Positions 43,088-54,714 of a stretch of 64,000 nucleotides of DNA are shown one piece after another. Origin of the DNA: Argyresthia goedartella. Its lineage: Eukaryota > Arthropoda > Insecta > Lepidoptera > Argyresthiidae. Where the stretch lies: the NCBI GenBank assembly GCA_949825045.1, contig OX463829.1:19810715-19874714 (forward strand). The letters are read 5' to 3'. The notes under the pieces are model-generated. The model worked only from the letters and a program-made list of their open reading frames with translations, was not told where the DNA came from and ran no database searches. How positions within the stretch are numbered: the stretch's first letter is position 1; each line of letters opens with the position of its first letter. Made by a program: the position numbers and the translations under genes.

Positions 43088-44887
43088 ACCACTACGGTGT
43101 TACCAAATGACTTGACACTTTTTAGGAATTATGTAGGTACTTTGCTGACTTTGATCTCTTGTGTTCATGGGAAATAATTAAATTCCAATTGATCAACATG
43201 CTAGTAATAGTACTCATTGGTACTAGTTATGTGTAGGAGTGATTTAAAGTTGTTAAACTGCCACCAGATTGTAACGAATATATTAATGCCAAAGGAATGT
43301 TGTGACAAAAAACTAAAGCTATGAATAATCGACTCAGGTGTACCTACTCAGCCATTACATACACAGTACAAATCGGTTGTTGACCTTACAAACCAATCCA
43401 AGCCGTCTTATATGCCTACTTCCCAAAACATAATCGTGAAATATTCGCTCGTCTGGTTATTTCGGTAGATTGTAGACATACGACTAGAGAAGATAAATTT
43501 TGATTATTTTTTATTGTAATAGCCAGCCACGAAAATAACAACAAGTAGTTAGTAGTCCTCGTAGTAAAAGCAGCCCTCGGAGAAGACTGGCGTTGAAATG
43601 TGAGGCGGCTCACCCAAAAGAAGACCCACGACCACTCGGTCAAGTGTGATACGACTAAGAAGAAGTAGTCCTTCGGCAATTCACAGTCTGAAGGAAAGGA
43701 AGGTGTTCAAGTCAGGTCATGTATTTATCGAACAACTATAGACCAGGCAAAAAAAGTGCTACCATACAGCAACTATAAGAAAGTTGATAAGATAATTGTG
43801 GCGGTACATATTATGTGCTCGGTCAGCGGATCCCAATTATAGTAAACTGACAATTACACGGTATAGTGAATTCGAGTGCGGTTGGTAGGACTAGGAAAGC
43901 GTGAACGCCACTACAGGTCTAGATAAGCTATACCCCTTGGGCTTGAACTGTTCTTTCATTGACTTATGGACTAAAGTAGTACTGCAGTGGTTAGCTTGCC
44001 TCGTGCAAAGCTTAGCGTATGAGGTTACGGTCGGTCGTGAGAGCTGAAGATTATAGGCTCTAGAGGGGTTTATAGTGCCTGTACTGAATTTCTAGCGTAG
44101 CTGTTTCACGTTGATACAGATGATACAAATAAGATTCGACACAAAGGCGAAGCCTGGTAAGATTTCAACAAAAGAAACAATGCCTAAACCACAGAATACT
44201 TAAACCGTCGAAAAACTAACATCTAGAAGAACAGGTTTAATATTGTAAGATAAGTTTTCTGAAACTTTCATCTCAACGCAAACATAACGAGTAATACAGA
44301 TTCATATAAACAGAAGAATCAGTGAATTTCATTGTCGACTTGATTTCTTTTACATCAATAAATCACTTTGATAACATAATAATCGGGTTTGCCTCCTAAA
44401 GATAACGTTGAACTTAATTGTACACAACACCTCGGCATCCCATCAAACAATGTAGCCGATTTGGCCACATTCTTCATTTCCCCACTCACGCATCACGTAT
44501 CCTAGGACAATCACCTCAATCCAAGGTCATTGATCTGCCAACTGGTTCTGGAAAGGTGGCCATTTGAATACGTTAAGTACTATGGTAAAATGGTAATGTC
44601 GTATCTTCATGGTACATTGGTTTTAGAGATAAGTGCTTCTATTAGATATTGAAGCATAGACTCGGTTTATTATTTCAACCCGAGAAATAATACACCATTC
44701 ATTTTTCTCAGGGTTGAGTTCCTTTTGCAATTCATTAATATTACTTCTAGTGAATATTCAATATATATTTTATAGTAGGTTCCTTTACAGTTACATATCA
44801 GTGGATACCGTGCCGATTCTGATTGTGTCACTTTGTCTCATCTGTCACTCCAAACTATCTGTTACTGAAACAGCAATAATAATAAAG
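43088..44887. other. No gene seen
   Basis: About 1.8 kb of mixed-composition sequence without a recognised repeat or exon. Short frames below 90 codons are consistent with chance. Confidence 0.4.
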
Positions 44888-45219
44888 GGCAACAAATATA
44901 ATGATCATCAAAATATTTTTCTCCTACCCAAAATGGATAAATGAACACCAAAAGTTGCAAAAAATATTAGGGCAAAATACTGCGGTAGCTTAGGTGAAGG
45001 GTAAAGGGGGTGAGCGAAGCGAAGCCCCCTTTATCCTTCGTGTTACGTTGAACATGTAAGAACAACAAAAAATACTTAAAACATAAACTTAAGTACAAAA
45101 AACATAAAAAGGAGTTTGGTGATCATTTATCCAAACACAATTTGGTCCATTCTGGCAGTCATTTTGAATTTATTGGTAGTAAAATAAGTACGCTTTTGGT
45201 AATCGTTTAAACATAAGCC
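44888..45219 (-). mobile_element. MITE family X, copy 3 (9-bp target duplication)
   Basis: Starts GGCAACAAATATAATGATCA and ends GTTTAAACATAAGCC. ATAATAAAG flanks both sides exactly (44879-44887 and 45220-45228). Full core present. Confidence 0.9.
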
Positions 45220-45228
45220 ATAATAAAG

Positions 45229-45602
45229 TTAGGGGTATTTATTAGCTAATCGAACTTTACACGTAATAAATAATTGTTACTGTCAGTACGAGTACTATTT
45301 GTGTATTTGTTTTTGTATTTATCAATCTAGAAAACTTCCAACGTGCTTGCGCCAAGCCCAGTAAATCTTTAATATTTAATAAATAATTATTTAAGTGTAT
45401 ATTTCTTCAACTGGTGAACTAACTAGCCAAAGTACTTAAGGTCAAAGTTTATCTGACTTTCTCATACATTCACATTCTCCCCATCGAAGCCTCCTTAAGG
45501 CTGTCACCTGTCAGTGAGAGCTGCTTAGTAGTTACATCACTACATAGAAACTTACACAGATTCTTAAACTTTACAAACGTCTAATCAATCACTTTAATGT
45601 TT

Positions 45603-45606
<4 letters not shown>
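45229..45606. other. No gene seen
   Basis: AT-rich spacer. Confidence 0.3.

Positions 45607-45649
<43 letters not shown>
45607..45649. repeat. AT microsatellite
   Basis: About 21 uninterrupted AT units abutting a SINE fragment. Confidence 0.95.
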
Positions 45650-45650
<1 letters not shown>

Positions 45651-45765
45651 CTTTTGGCCCCACACTATTATATCCTGTGTCGTGGAAACCAGAACAGCGA
45701 CGCCACAAAAATGTAAACATCCAAGACTTGGGTTTTTTTCCTACTTCCCCTGCCGGATTACGGGT
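45650..45765 (-). repeat. SINE-like family A, partial minus copy
   Basis: GCTTTTGGCCCCACACTATT, CCTGTGTCGTGGAAACCAGA and ACATCCAAGACTTGGG match the family body and 3' end. The head is damaged (CCTGCCGGATTACGGGTCC). Confidence 0.65.
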
Positions 45766-45796
45766 CCTAATGATTTTCTCTGCAATAAAAGATCTT

Positions 45797-45940
45797 CCGT
45801 ATTACCACCAAAAATATTAAACAGCGTTTAATCTCAAAACAAACGTCAAATCCCATACGTTTTTGTTTTTAAACCACTTGTTTAAAAACAAAACAGTACA
45901 CAGTTGAACAGTAGTTTAATTTTTTGTGGTAAGGCCCCTT
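45797..45940 (+). mobile_element. Small MITE family M, copy 3
   Basis: CCGTATTACCACCAAAAATA at left, TTTTTTGTGGTAAGGCCCCTT at right. The interior matches copies 1 and 2 but has extra TTTTTGTTTTTAAACC / GTTTAAAAACAAAACAG sequence, itself a small hairpin. Confidence 0.7.
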
Positions 45941-46049
45941 AAGTCTATGTCTTTGTACCAGTACCAGGTTTGCCTAGTGCGAAGATTGATGATAAACAAA
46001 ATAATAAGTTTTTCTTAAGAACTTTATTCATCAAATCATTAGGACCCTT

Positions 46050-46180
46050 AATCCGGCCGGGGAAGAAGAAAATATCCCCAGGTCTTGGATGTTTACATGT
46101 TTGTGGCGTCGCTATTTCTGGTTTCCATGACACAGGGTATCATAGTGTAGGGCCAGAAGTAATGTATGTACAAAAAACAT
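46050..46180 (+). repeat. SINE-like family A, partial plus copy
   Basis: CCCCAGGTCTTGGATGTTTA, TGTGGCGTCGCTATTTCTGG and GGGCCAGAAGTAATGTATGT are the family body and end. The head is reduced to ATCCGGCCGGGG. It is opposite in orientation to the fragment at 45650. Confidence 0.65.
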
Positions 46181-46611
46181 AAAATTTTTTGAATAGTCGC
46201 TTGTAAAGTTATGTAAGATAGTCATATAATTGTTCTATTTGTTTATTTATATCATTATATATTTTAAAGTATTTGTCGGGTTTTAGTATCGAGAACGATA
46301 ATAAGAGATGACGCTCAATTTTTGTGCTATGGAACCACGTGATGTAGAAACTTATGAAAACTTAAGTTCAAGTCCGAAATCATGTCAGATCTCAGTGTTG
46401 AGAGTGTTTTAATAAAAGCATAGAAACATTAAAACCCGAACTCGCACTCCCATTGCGTTAATAATGAGAACTTATGCATTGAAAAATAAGTCATCCATCT
46501 AAGTCTATTATTTCATATTTAGCTAGATTACATTTCAGCCACCTAACGAATGTATAGAAATATCAAACAATCCATAGGTATAACTTTCTTTTACAACGGC
46601 CAAGGCATATT
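46181..46611. other. No gene seen
   Basis: AT-rich spacer. Confidence 0.3.
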
Positions 46612-46684
46612 TGCGTTTGCTAAGTATATGTAAATATCTACAGTAATAAAGTACTTTGACTACTGACTATTGACTATTTTTGAC
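46612..46684 (+). repeat. Very short 3' end of LINE family A/B/C
   Basis: GCGTTTGCTAAGTATATGTA, AATATCTACAGTAATAAAGT and a TTTGACTACTGACTATTGAC tail match copy B 16349-16405. Only the last ~70 bases were inserted. Confidence 0.8.
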
Positions 46685-47275
46685 TCAATTGAATATCAGG
46701 ATTATCTTCTTTTAAGTTATTTAGATTAAGTTCTTTAGAACTTGGTTGGTTGGTACCCATTTAGATCTCGATCATTTTTGACGTAGAGGGCTACTTAATC
46801 GAACTTAGAACATCATGATAAATGTCATGTATATACCCATCTGTGTCACATATCCATTCACAGTATCGCACAGTCATGTGCATTAGGCATTCGGGTTCGG
46901 TCGCGACCGGTCCTAAACTTTCGACTTTCACTCGCGACGCCACGCATCGGCGCACGCGCACCTACCAACAGATCATTAGCCTATCAATCCTAAACGGTAT
47001 GTGTGACACCAGTTTATGTGGCTTTGCAACATTTTGACGTATCGAAATAAAAGTAAACGGGTCGACCTGCACCGAGAGCTATCCTAAAGCTCACATGACA
47101 GGCCCACAAACATCCATAGCCAACCTAGGGGAGGCATTTATATAACGAACGTAAAAAAATATTGATATTACAGTTTTTTAGTTTTGTAATCGGAAACAAC
47201 AGCCTCAAGTACAACTTTTCAAAAACTGTCAACAAGCGTGACGTCACAGGTGTTTTATTTAAAAAAAAAAACAAA
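46685..47275. other. No gene seen
   Basis: One slightly GC-rich patch (46890-46970, GCGACGCCACGCATCGGCGC) without exon signals. Confidence 0.3.
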
Positions 47276-47276
47276 A

Positions 47277-47422
47277 ATCCGATTTCTGAATTGAGAATTT
47301 CCTCCGATTTCTGAATTGAGAATTTCACTTATCAAGTATCGTTCTGTATCTGCAGATGTCAAAAAAAACGGTACATAACGATACGGTATCAACTCCAGTG
47401 AATTTCTCAATTCAGAAACCGG
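47277..47422. repeat. Direct and inverted copies of a 23-bp motif
   Basis: TCCGATTTCTGAATTGAGAATTTC occurs twice in tandem (47278 and 47303), and its inverse GAATTTCTCAATTCAGAAACCGG lies at 47400. These may be damaged inverted ends of a MITE. Confidence 0.6.
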
Positions 47423-48094
47423 CGCGGCGCTTAGACATCATTACTGGAAATATTCAAATTAGTTTCTTAAAATAGCCTAAAATTTCATACGACAAAATAA
47501 AAACTAGTACGCACAGTAGTACGTATATTTTTTGGCATGGCCAATTGTAAATCAGGATAATTTATAGTCACACACGAGAGCGCTACGCACGTCCAGTTTA
47601 GCGGTAAAGGTCAAACCAAAAGGATAGAGAATTTGCGGGTAGATAGCTAAAATATTGGGTATATGAGGTGTATAGGTAAAAGTATCGTTAAGTCGTCTAC
47701 TGTAAGACGACGTAAGGTATAACGATTTATCAAATGGCAAATATGGTTCCCAAGTCTTCGTTAATTATCCTTACTCTTAATTAATTGACCGAGCGAGCGA
47801 AGCAAGCGAAGCGTCTCCGTTTAAGGATTGGACAAAAATTATTTCGTATGTCCGGATGTGTGTCCTGATGTTATCCTCTACAGGCCGCATTTCTCAACTG
47901 ATTCTCGTGAATTTTTGTGAGCAGGCTCGATATATATATTTTTTTGTCGATACAGTTTTTGGAAATTTTCAAAATGGCGGAGATTTGGGGGCTTGTAATT
48001 ACAATGCAAACAGCTTGACTGATTTTAACAAATGAGGTGGATTTGGATTTTTAGAGACTGATAGTAACAGGCTATATAATTTTAGTGAAAACTC

Positions 48095-48095
<1 letters not shown>
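47423..48095. other. Dispersed-repeat-like sequence, no gene
   Basis: GACCGAGCGAGCGAAGCAAG (47786) with the downstream GTATGTCCGGATG...GTGAATTTTTGTGAGCAGG resembles a common insect LINE 3' region. It could not be assigned further. Confidence 0.35.
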
Positions 48096-48127
<32 letters not shown>

Positions 48128-48129
48128 TA
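48096..48129. repeat. AAT microsatellite
   Basis: About eleven AAT units. Confidence 0.95.
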
Positions 48130-48536
48130 TTGTCTCATAAAGAAGTACAAATAGTTACAATGGTGCTTTTTAATGTAGGCTAGATTAAATTGCTAAAAAA
48201 ATACATTGTAGCATCTGTCGCTGAGCTAGGCGTAAGACCTGTATTTCAGCAAAACAGCGCCCAAATTCAGTGTTTTAAACAAAAATAAAAATTCTAGCTT
48301 CTGATTATGTAGTTTAGATGACTATTTTTTATGATTAGTTAAATCTAGATATAAATGTAAGTAAAAACTTATTTAGTTAAACAGATTATGTTAATTTAGT
48401 AGGTTACACAAATCAAATGAAAAATGAAGAAGTATTGTGTAGTGTTTACTCCTCTGTGTGTTTAAATGTGGTGTTTGTATGTGTGTGAGAGGGTGTGTTT
48501 ATTTAGGTTTTGTAGGATAGGTTGGGTTAAAGACCG
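48130..48536. other. No gene seen
   Basis: AT-rich, with a TGTGTG-rich patch near 48455-48500. Confidence 0.3.
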
Positions 48537-48635
48537 CAAAATATAGTTTACAAAGTTATTGCTGCGGCTACTTTCATACTCCATGTACTTAACCAGGTCC
48601 ATTCAAAGTTTGTATGTGTAATTAAAAGAAAGTGT
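48537..48635 (+). repeat. Dispersed repeat P, inner fragment (copy 4)
   Basis: ACAAAGTTATTGCTGCGGCT, ACTTTCATACTCCATGTACT and AACCAGGTCCATTCAAAGTT match copy 1 at 4344-4405. Confidence 0.65.
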
Positions 48636-49311
48636 CACCCGCGAGGTCTTCAGCTCACAGAGCCACTAGAGATGTTTGTACTATGAATAATAGAAGATTC
48701 GCACTTAAGGCGATATCTCGTCCGTGCAAGGGTCCCCGTTACTCCAGGCGGAAAGACACGTAGTGTGAGAGGGACGGAATCGGGAAAAAATGTAAAAACG
48801 TAGCGTTAAACCACAGTTTTTTTTTTAAATAAACTACGCTATTTTGTTATAAAGTTTTTAAGGAGATTTTGCGAATACATAATATCGACATTTTGAACGC
48901 AGTTCCACAATGAAATTAGTTAGGATTTCAGAATTACAGGAAAAAATTAATTTATTTAGAGGTGTTTTCGTAACCTTGTGATATAATATTTATATACCTG
49001 CCTACATGACTACGTACCCTGCCTATGTTATGCCTCAGCTACACTATGCTCCTCACGCAGCCCATCACTCTGCTCGCGCAGACGCGATGTTGCCCTCTTT
49101 TTCTGTGACTCGCACCAATGACGTGCATGACGTGCGGCATGACGAGTAACGTAGCCACACTACGTCCCTGCCTCCTTACCTCGTTACTTCACATGCCACT
49201 CGACGAGTGTGTGGCAGGGGGGCTAGATATACCAATTGCTTGACACTGCATCTATAAATCTTACACCTTATCAATAAATGCTAGAAAATAAGTTATGGCA
49301 AAATTTGCAGA
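48636..49311. other. No gene seen; GC-richer patches
   Basis: 48640-48780 and 49020-49220 are richer in GC (ACGTGCATGACGTGCGGCAT near 49109) without exon boundaries. Confidence 0.3.
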
Positions 49312-49312
49312 C

Positions 49313-49371
49313 TACTGCGTGTTTTTTTAAATTGCTGCGTGTTTGTCGATTACCAAACACGCAGTAGTAGC
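49313..49371. repeat. Hairpin with nested repeat
   Basis: CTACTGCGTGTTT (49313) and AAACACGCAGTAG (about 49353) are exact complements; between them GCTGCGTGTTTG repeats the first arm directly. Confidence 0.6.
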
Positions 49372-49559
49372 TTATATGCCACTTATGTGGCCTTCATTTA
49401 TTTTCTAACATTTTTTGTCAAGGTATACATGTATTTGTTTTGGTTCTAGACTAAAAGTAAGTCAGTAATTTCCATTTTACATGCAAGGCCGGTCGCCATA
49501 TTGTTATTATCCATATATTAACTTATCCTATAACACAGGGGAAACCCTACCATAGGGAG

Positions 49560-49707
49560 TTAAAGTCACTCTGACACTGTTATAACGTTTTTAACGTATG
49601 TATAACAAGTGAACTGTAATCACTCTTTAGAACACAAATAAACTATTTCATTTCATTTCATTTCATTTCATTTCATTTCATTTCATTTCATTTCATTTCA
49701 TTTCATT
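49560..49707 (+). repeat. LINE 3' end with ATTTC tail
   Basis: GTATAACAAGTGAACTGTAA, ACACAAATAAACT and then about 12 ATTTC units (49644-49707). The tail type equals that of the insertion at 34940-35330. Confidence 0.65.
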
Positions 49708-50514
49708 AGTTTGGAACTGATTAATTACCTTAATTTGATTTAGTTATCCATTATTCATGCATTGGCTGTTTAACCGTTATCCGTTTTTTCAGCACTATCC
49801 TGACTGTGGCAAAACTTGTGCAAACTGCACTGTCAAAGTTGTCTCACGGATTATGGTTTCTACTTTAAATTTTCAGTTTTAAAGAGTTACGTAACATGCT
49901 TAATTGCAAACACAACACTGCGAAAGATTTAATTGTTAACATTCAACAATTAAGAACATAGAAGTGCTAATAACAGCTCTAATTGCCACTTAAAATATAT
50001 TATACATTTGACAAGGATATATTAATTTAGTTTTCAAGTGTGAAAGTGCAATTGGATAGGCGTGCAAACCATTTGTATGTAACGCCTATTTACGATGTGT
50101 GTTTACAGATTTCTACCGTTATACAATGGCAATGTAGGTTATATATTGCGTATTTTTACGTTCTTTTAACCGCAAAAAACAGCTTTTCACCACAACATAA
50201 TAATATAATTTGTGTGATGTGTATTTTATTCGTAGGGATATTCGTTTATTGAAAATATTTTATTTAACTCTTACAATACCTTAGATACCCATGCGCAATG
50301 GTCCCACGTAAGTAATGGGTTGTTTAAGCAAGTAGTAGTTGCCACCGCAAGATCGTGTGAAAAAGGCCAGCCCATACAAACTGAACACCCCCCGAATCCA
50401 TAAAGACCTCATTATCCGTTGCACCCCCATCGCCAATAGCCATTTAGACGTCTCCTCATAATCTACCTAACGTGCATCCACACTGAGTTTTTGAGTTTAA
50501 TACATACTACAACC
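49708..50514. other. No gene seen
   Basis: AT-rich. A 70-codon plus-strand frame (50040-50252) resembles nothing known to me. Confidence 0.3.
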
Positions 50515-50660
50515 GCTCCATTTCCCCCCCTTAGGGGCTGAATTTCCCCAAATCTCTTCTTAGTTCTGCCCTTCGCTATAAGGAACACCGGTAGAAAGTT
50601 TCATTGTCTATAGGATCAGCGGTTTCGGCTGCGCGTTGATATATCAGTCAGAGAGTACGT
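50515..50660 (+). repeat. Dispersed repeat E, copy 1 (LINE 3'-end type)
   Basis: CCATTTCCCCCCCTTAGGGG, AAATCTCTTCTTAGTTCTG and GGCTGCGCGTTGATATATCA. The CCCC-AGGGG, ATCCCTTCTTAG and GGCTGTGCGTTG...GTCAGTCAG order recurs at 57955 and 58785. Confidence 0.6.
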
Positions 50661-50935
50661 CAACACTTTGAAATTTGTAAGTATTGATCCCAGTATCAAA
50701 TCACATAACTCACACAAAAAAAAAACAAGTTCCTTCCTAATTAAGGTTTTAATATAACCAAACAGCTACTAATCGTATTGCAGCTACTTAGTTGCGAAAT
50801 CGCTTACCTAGCGTGCCTTTATAATGAATATATCCGCATGACGAAACTCAGCTGGGCTGGTGCAATACTCCGCATACTTAGTAGATTCCTACGTATTTAA
50901 TCTACATTTAGATACGGCAATAAATATATTGATCA

Positions 50936-51261
50936 CCAAAATATTTTTTTCTTACCCAAAATGGGTAAATGATTACCAAAAGTTGCGGGAAATATCAGGG
51001 CAAAATACTGCGGTATAGCTTAGGTGAAGGGAAAATGGAGGTGAGCGAAGCGAAGCCCCCTTTATCCTTCGTGTTAGGTTGAACATGTAAGAACAACAAA
51101 AAATACTTAAAACATAAACTTAAGTACGCAAAACATAAAAAGATGTTTGGTGATCATTTATCCAAACACAATTTGGGGTTTATTTACTAATTCTGGCAGT
51201 CATTTCGAATTTATTGGTAGTAAATTTTCGTTTTTTTTTTGTAATCGTTTAAACACAAGTC
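50936..51261 (-). mobile_element. MITE family X, copy 4 (9-bp target duplication, 8/9)
   Basis: Starts GGCAATAAATATATTGATCA and ends GTTTAAACACAAGTC. Flanks TTTAGATAC (50927-50935) and TTTGGATAC (51262-51270) differ at one base. Full core with small indels; the most diverged of the four copies. Confidence 0.85.
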
Positions 51262-51270
51262 TTTGGATAC

Positions 51271-52620
51271 TAGGAGAATATAATTAGATCCATATCAACA
51301 ACATTTCGCACTTTTAAGCCCTATATAAGATTACGAGAAGAAGTTAATAAAAAACTCGTTCATTTGATATTTTAAAGTTAAATCCACATCCACTGCATAG
51401 TTATACCGAAATTATTCCAAAATAGTAATTATTCCAAAAATATAGTCTGGGAAATTTGTACATTAGCGATGAGGAACTCATATGAAAGCAAAAAAAATCA
51501 TCACAACCGCAAATAATACATGCGGCTTATTCTACCAAAGAGAGTGCCACATTTTTATTCAGTCACCTTTATTCTGTGGTCGTCCTGAGCCAATTCTTAC
51601 TGACGGCCTGTGCTATTTGTGTGACCTACACCTACTATGACCACAAGATACCCTGTTCCTTGTCAAATACAATTTTAAACAAGTGTCGTTCTTCAAAGCC
51701 ACCAAAAAGTGTTAAGCAACCCACCTAAACAACGAATCATTGTAAATGCAAACTACCGTAGTGAGCATTGAGGTACATAGCAGAAACAAAGACTACAGTT
51801 AGAGTTATTCGAACGGTCTCTGTCTGCTTCACTGGCGAGGCTTCTGGTAATAATTGCACATAATAATTTCTACTGACCAATAACAAGTCTTTCTGTAGTT
51901 TTTTTACGGAAAAAACAACAGTAGCACAGACGAACTTTCATTATTATTATTTGTGACAATTAATGTGCTATTTTAAAGTTATTCTTCCACTATTTGTATA
52001 CTTCGTTATAAATAATTTCACACTTAATTCTGTCTCAGAGATCCGTGATTCCCATGACTCCTGCTGGGATTTTAACAGCCAGCACAAGCCTTTCGCCAGC
52101 AATCTTGGAAGACGTCTGTCAAGCACGGCAAGACCTCGAAGTACAAAATGACGTATGAGCGGAACATTAAGACGCTCGTTATCAAGTTGAGTGTTCTGTA
52201 AGACTGTTATTCAATAAGACTTTTCCACGTTCCCAAATAGAACCCTGTGTGAAGTGAAGCAACGCAGTCGTTATAACCGGCTAACAAGCCGTGAACACTA
52301 TGGCATAACTACTCGTATCGAGACATCGATAATGACGGCGAGTCACAAACAAACGGCTATTCTCTGGTAAACAATAAAACAATGATAGGCGGAGAGCAAA
52401 TATTCACACAAAGGCGTATGACAGTAAACAAAAGGTGCATTTCCTTATGATTAATGAAGATAGATAAACATAATCATTCCCTTGTATAACAACTGGATAA
52501 AACTTTGCCTCTACGGATGCGTTTACCTTTACGGATTTGAATTTATAAAAATGAACCAGCGAGGACATAAGATATACACTTTGCAACATAATCATCAGTA
52601 TCATATCAAAACAAAACATA
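51271..52620. other. No assigned gene
   Basis: A 62-codon plus-strand frame (51963-52151) lies in a less AT-rich stretch (52040-52150), but I find no family resemblance or clear splice sites. Confidence 0.3.
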
Positions 52621-52621
52621 A

Positions 52622-52850
52622 ACATAGCGTCACTCCTTTTCCCATACGGGGTGGCAGAGACACAATTGTGTCCAAGTTAAGCCAATGATTCAATACTCCA
52701 TTTTTCGTGATAGGAGGCAAGCCCGTCGCGCCAGCTATGAAGATTGAAGGTTTCCTTACGATGTTTTCCATCACCGTTACTTTAAGATACATTACTTATC
52801 TTATATCTCCTGTGAGAAGCAAGTGTGAAACCACTAGACCAGGAGCTATT
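52622..52850 (-). repeat. Dispersed repeat C, minus copy plus adjoining 3' region
   Basis: AACATAGCGTCACTCCTTTT, CCCATACGGGGTGGCAGAG and TGATTCAATACTCC are the complement of repeat C. It continues with TTGAAGGTTTCCTTACGATG and TTTTCCATCACCG, a widespread sequence also near 29080, and a short tRNA-like ACCACTAGACCAGGAG end. Confidence 0.6.
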
Positions 52851-53125
52851 ATATATATATATAATAAAACAGTAGAACCGATGTGTCTGTACATTGAAGA
52901 TAAGTAACAAAAAATAAAAGGGAATCACTAAAGAGCAGGCATAGAACACCAATCAGCAATTTTTTGAATTATTTTCTGTCTGTCTGTCTGTTCGTTCGCA
53001 GAGAACGTCAATTGAACTATTATACCGATTTTCATGCGGTTTTCACAGGTACCTAGAACATAATTAGCAACCAAGTTTAGGCTTTTTTCATTAAATCAAT
53101 AGTACGTTGTTTTTTATTGTCATTT
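52851..53125. other. Fragment of a TCTGTCTG-type repeat
   Basis: CTGTCTGTCTGTCTGTTCGT (52976) and CCGATTTTCATGCGGTTTTC (53025) are typical of a dispersed lepidopteran repeat. No gene. Confidence 0.4.
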
Positions 53126-53573
53126 ATAGTAGTTTATGTGACTGCTACATAATGGAGGGAAATAATATCACTAGAGAGTTTTAATGCCTAATTATGTACA
53201 GTTACATACACTAGTTTATCTACACACTTATCATAAGCTAGCTCTCTTTGATGTGTTCAGAAACCGCATGTTTGACCGGCATTGTGGCTCTGCAGTTGTT
53301 TAGCTTGTTTTGTAGTACCAACATCACGCAGGCGGGCGTCGGCGTTCGAAATTTGAATGTCAGTACCAACTTCACAGACAAACTAGGGGGGCAAGCAGGC
53401 GGGCGTCGGCTTTCGAAATTTGAATGTCATAATATGTAGAAAAATTACACATGGTCATAATGTGTAATTTTTCAGATAAGAAATGAGTTTTTACCAAGTA
53501 GTTTAACATTATGCTGATCGTAACGTGCGGTTTTTGTTAGCAGTAAAGAGGGTTTATGATACGTGTGTAGATA
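53126..53573 (+). mobile_element. Family D element, plus copy
   Basis: ATAGTAGTTTATGTGACTGC at left and ATACGTGTGTAGATAAAAG at right. GCGGGCGTCGGCGTTCGAAA and GGGCGTCGGCTTTCGAAATT are tandem variants, as in the copy at 32.6 kb. The left palindromic arm is mostly deleted. Confidence 0.75.
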
Positions 53574-53629
53574 AAAGATGTTATCTGTACCCTCCATTGG
53601 CACGACTGCTGTTGGACAAATAAACGAAA

Positions 53630-53815
53630 CGAACAGCTATTAACTCATTCTGGCGTGGAGAACATGAGCGTTGCGGAGAAAAGGACGGGGGTTTAGGGGG
53701 GTAGGGCCACCCCTAGTGAAACAGAAGCTGCTGGCCACATAGACAATCTGGAGATATAAACCCTTTCTGGCGTCGCGGACGTAATCAGTTCCGTATCGGG
53801 GCAGTTTGGAGTACC
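53630..53815. repeat. G-rich minisatellite-like repeat, block 1
   Basis: CTGGCGTGGAGAACATGAGC followed by GGAGAAAAGGACGGGGGTTT and GGGGGGTAGGG, then CTGGCGTCGCGGACGTAATC. These are degenerate units also present in block 2, 1.1 kb away. The G runs could form quadruplexes. Confidence 0.55.
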
Positions 53816-54484
53816 GTGCCACTAATTGCTAAAATAACATCCCACCTCCCTTCGACTGGTAACGAGTACGGCTGGGTTTAGTAGTGCCTATAGAAAGTTT
53901 TGCTACAGCAGAAGGCTGACGAAACGGCACGCAACTAATATATTTGTTAGAATCTACCTGTTACATTTGCTTTTTTTAATTCGAATTATATTATTAAGTG
54001 TATTACTATGATTAATTCCCTTTCATTTATTCATTATTTATGAGCTACGTTCTTTTTGGTGGATTAGAATCCTATGCACTTCTACATACTGCCCTCTCCT
54101 TGACGTCCTGATACATTTTCAATAAAATGTTACTGATTTTATGTATTATCTTATCACTGAAATCACATTTAATACAATTGTTATCATTTTATAGTTACAT
54201 TTTCCCATAAATTTATCTAAATAATATATATACATTTAATACATTTAATGCTATAATTTTAATACAATTAAATTGAATTTATTTGATTAAAATCATCATA
54301 TTTTACATAGAAAAATGTGTACTTGAGCATACCGTTGTCTCGGCCGTTCTGGCTCTGGCAGAATAAGGCACAGATTCGCCTGTCACACTGCTGAGTCGGG
54401 GCCACTTCATTGCAGCGCGGTACAGTCACAATACCACGTAGTGATCTTTACCGTACCCCAATGTTTGCTTCTGTAAAAGTACAT
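53816..54484. other. No gene seen
   Basis: AT-rich spacer between the two G-rich blocks. Confidence 0.3.
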
Positions 54485-54542
54485 ACAGCACTTAAATAAA
54501 ATAATCAATAGATAATTATTGATTGTTTTATTGAAGTGCTGT
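54485..54542. repeat. 26-bp hairpin
   Basis: Arms 54485-54510 (starting ACAGCACTTAAATAAA) and 54517-54542 (ending TTGAAGTGCTGT) pair at 24 of 26 positions, with a six-base loop. Confidence 0.8.
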
Positions 54543-54714
54543 GTTATTTTGTTTCTATTGTAATTTTTTATTTATTTTTAGTTATACTTATGTGTTTGTT
54601 TATGTATGTACTATGTCAATGCATAAATTAATTTATCTATCTATCTATTAGTACCGAGTAAAATAAGAAACGGCATTTAAACAGTAACATCGATTGCTGC
54701 GGGAAAAAAAGATG

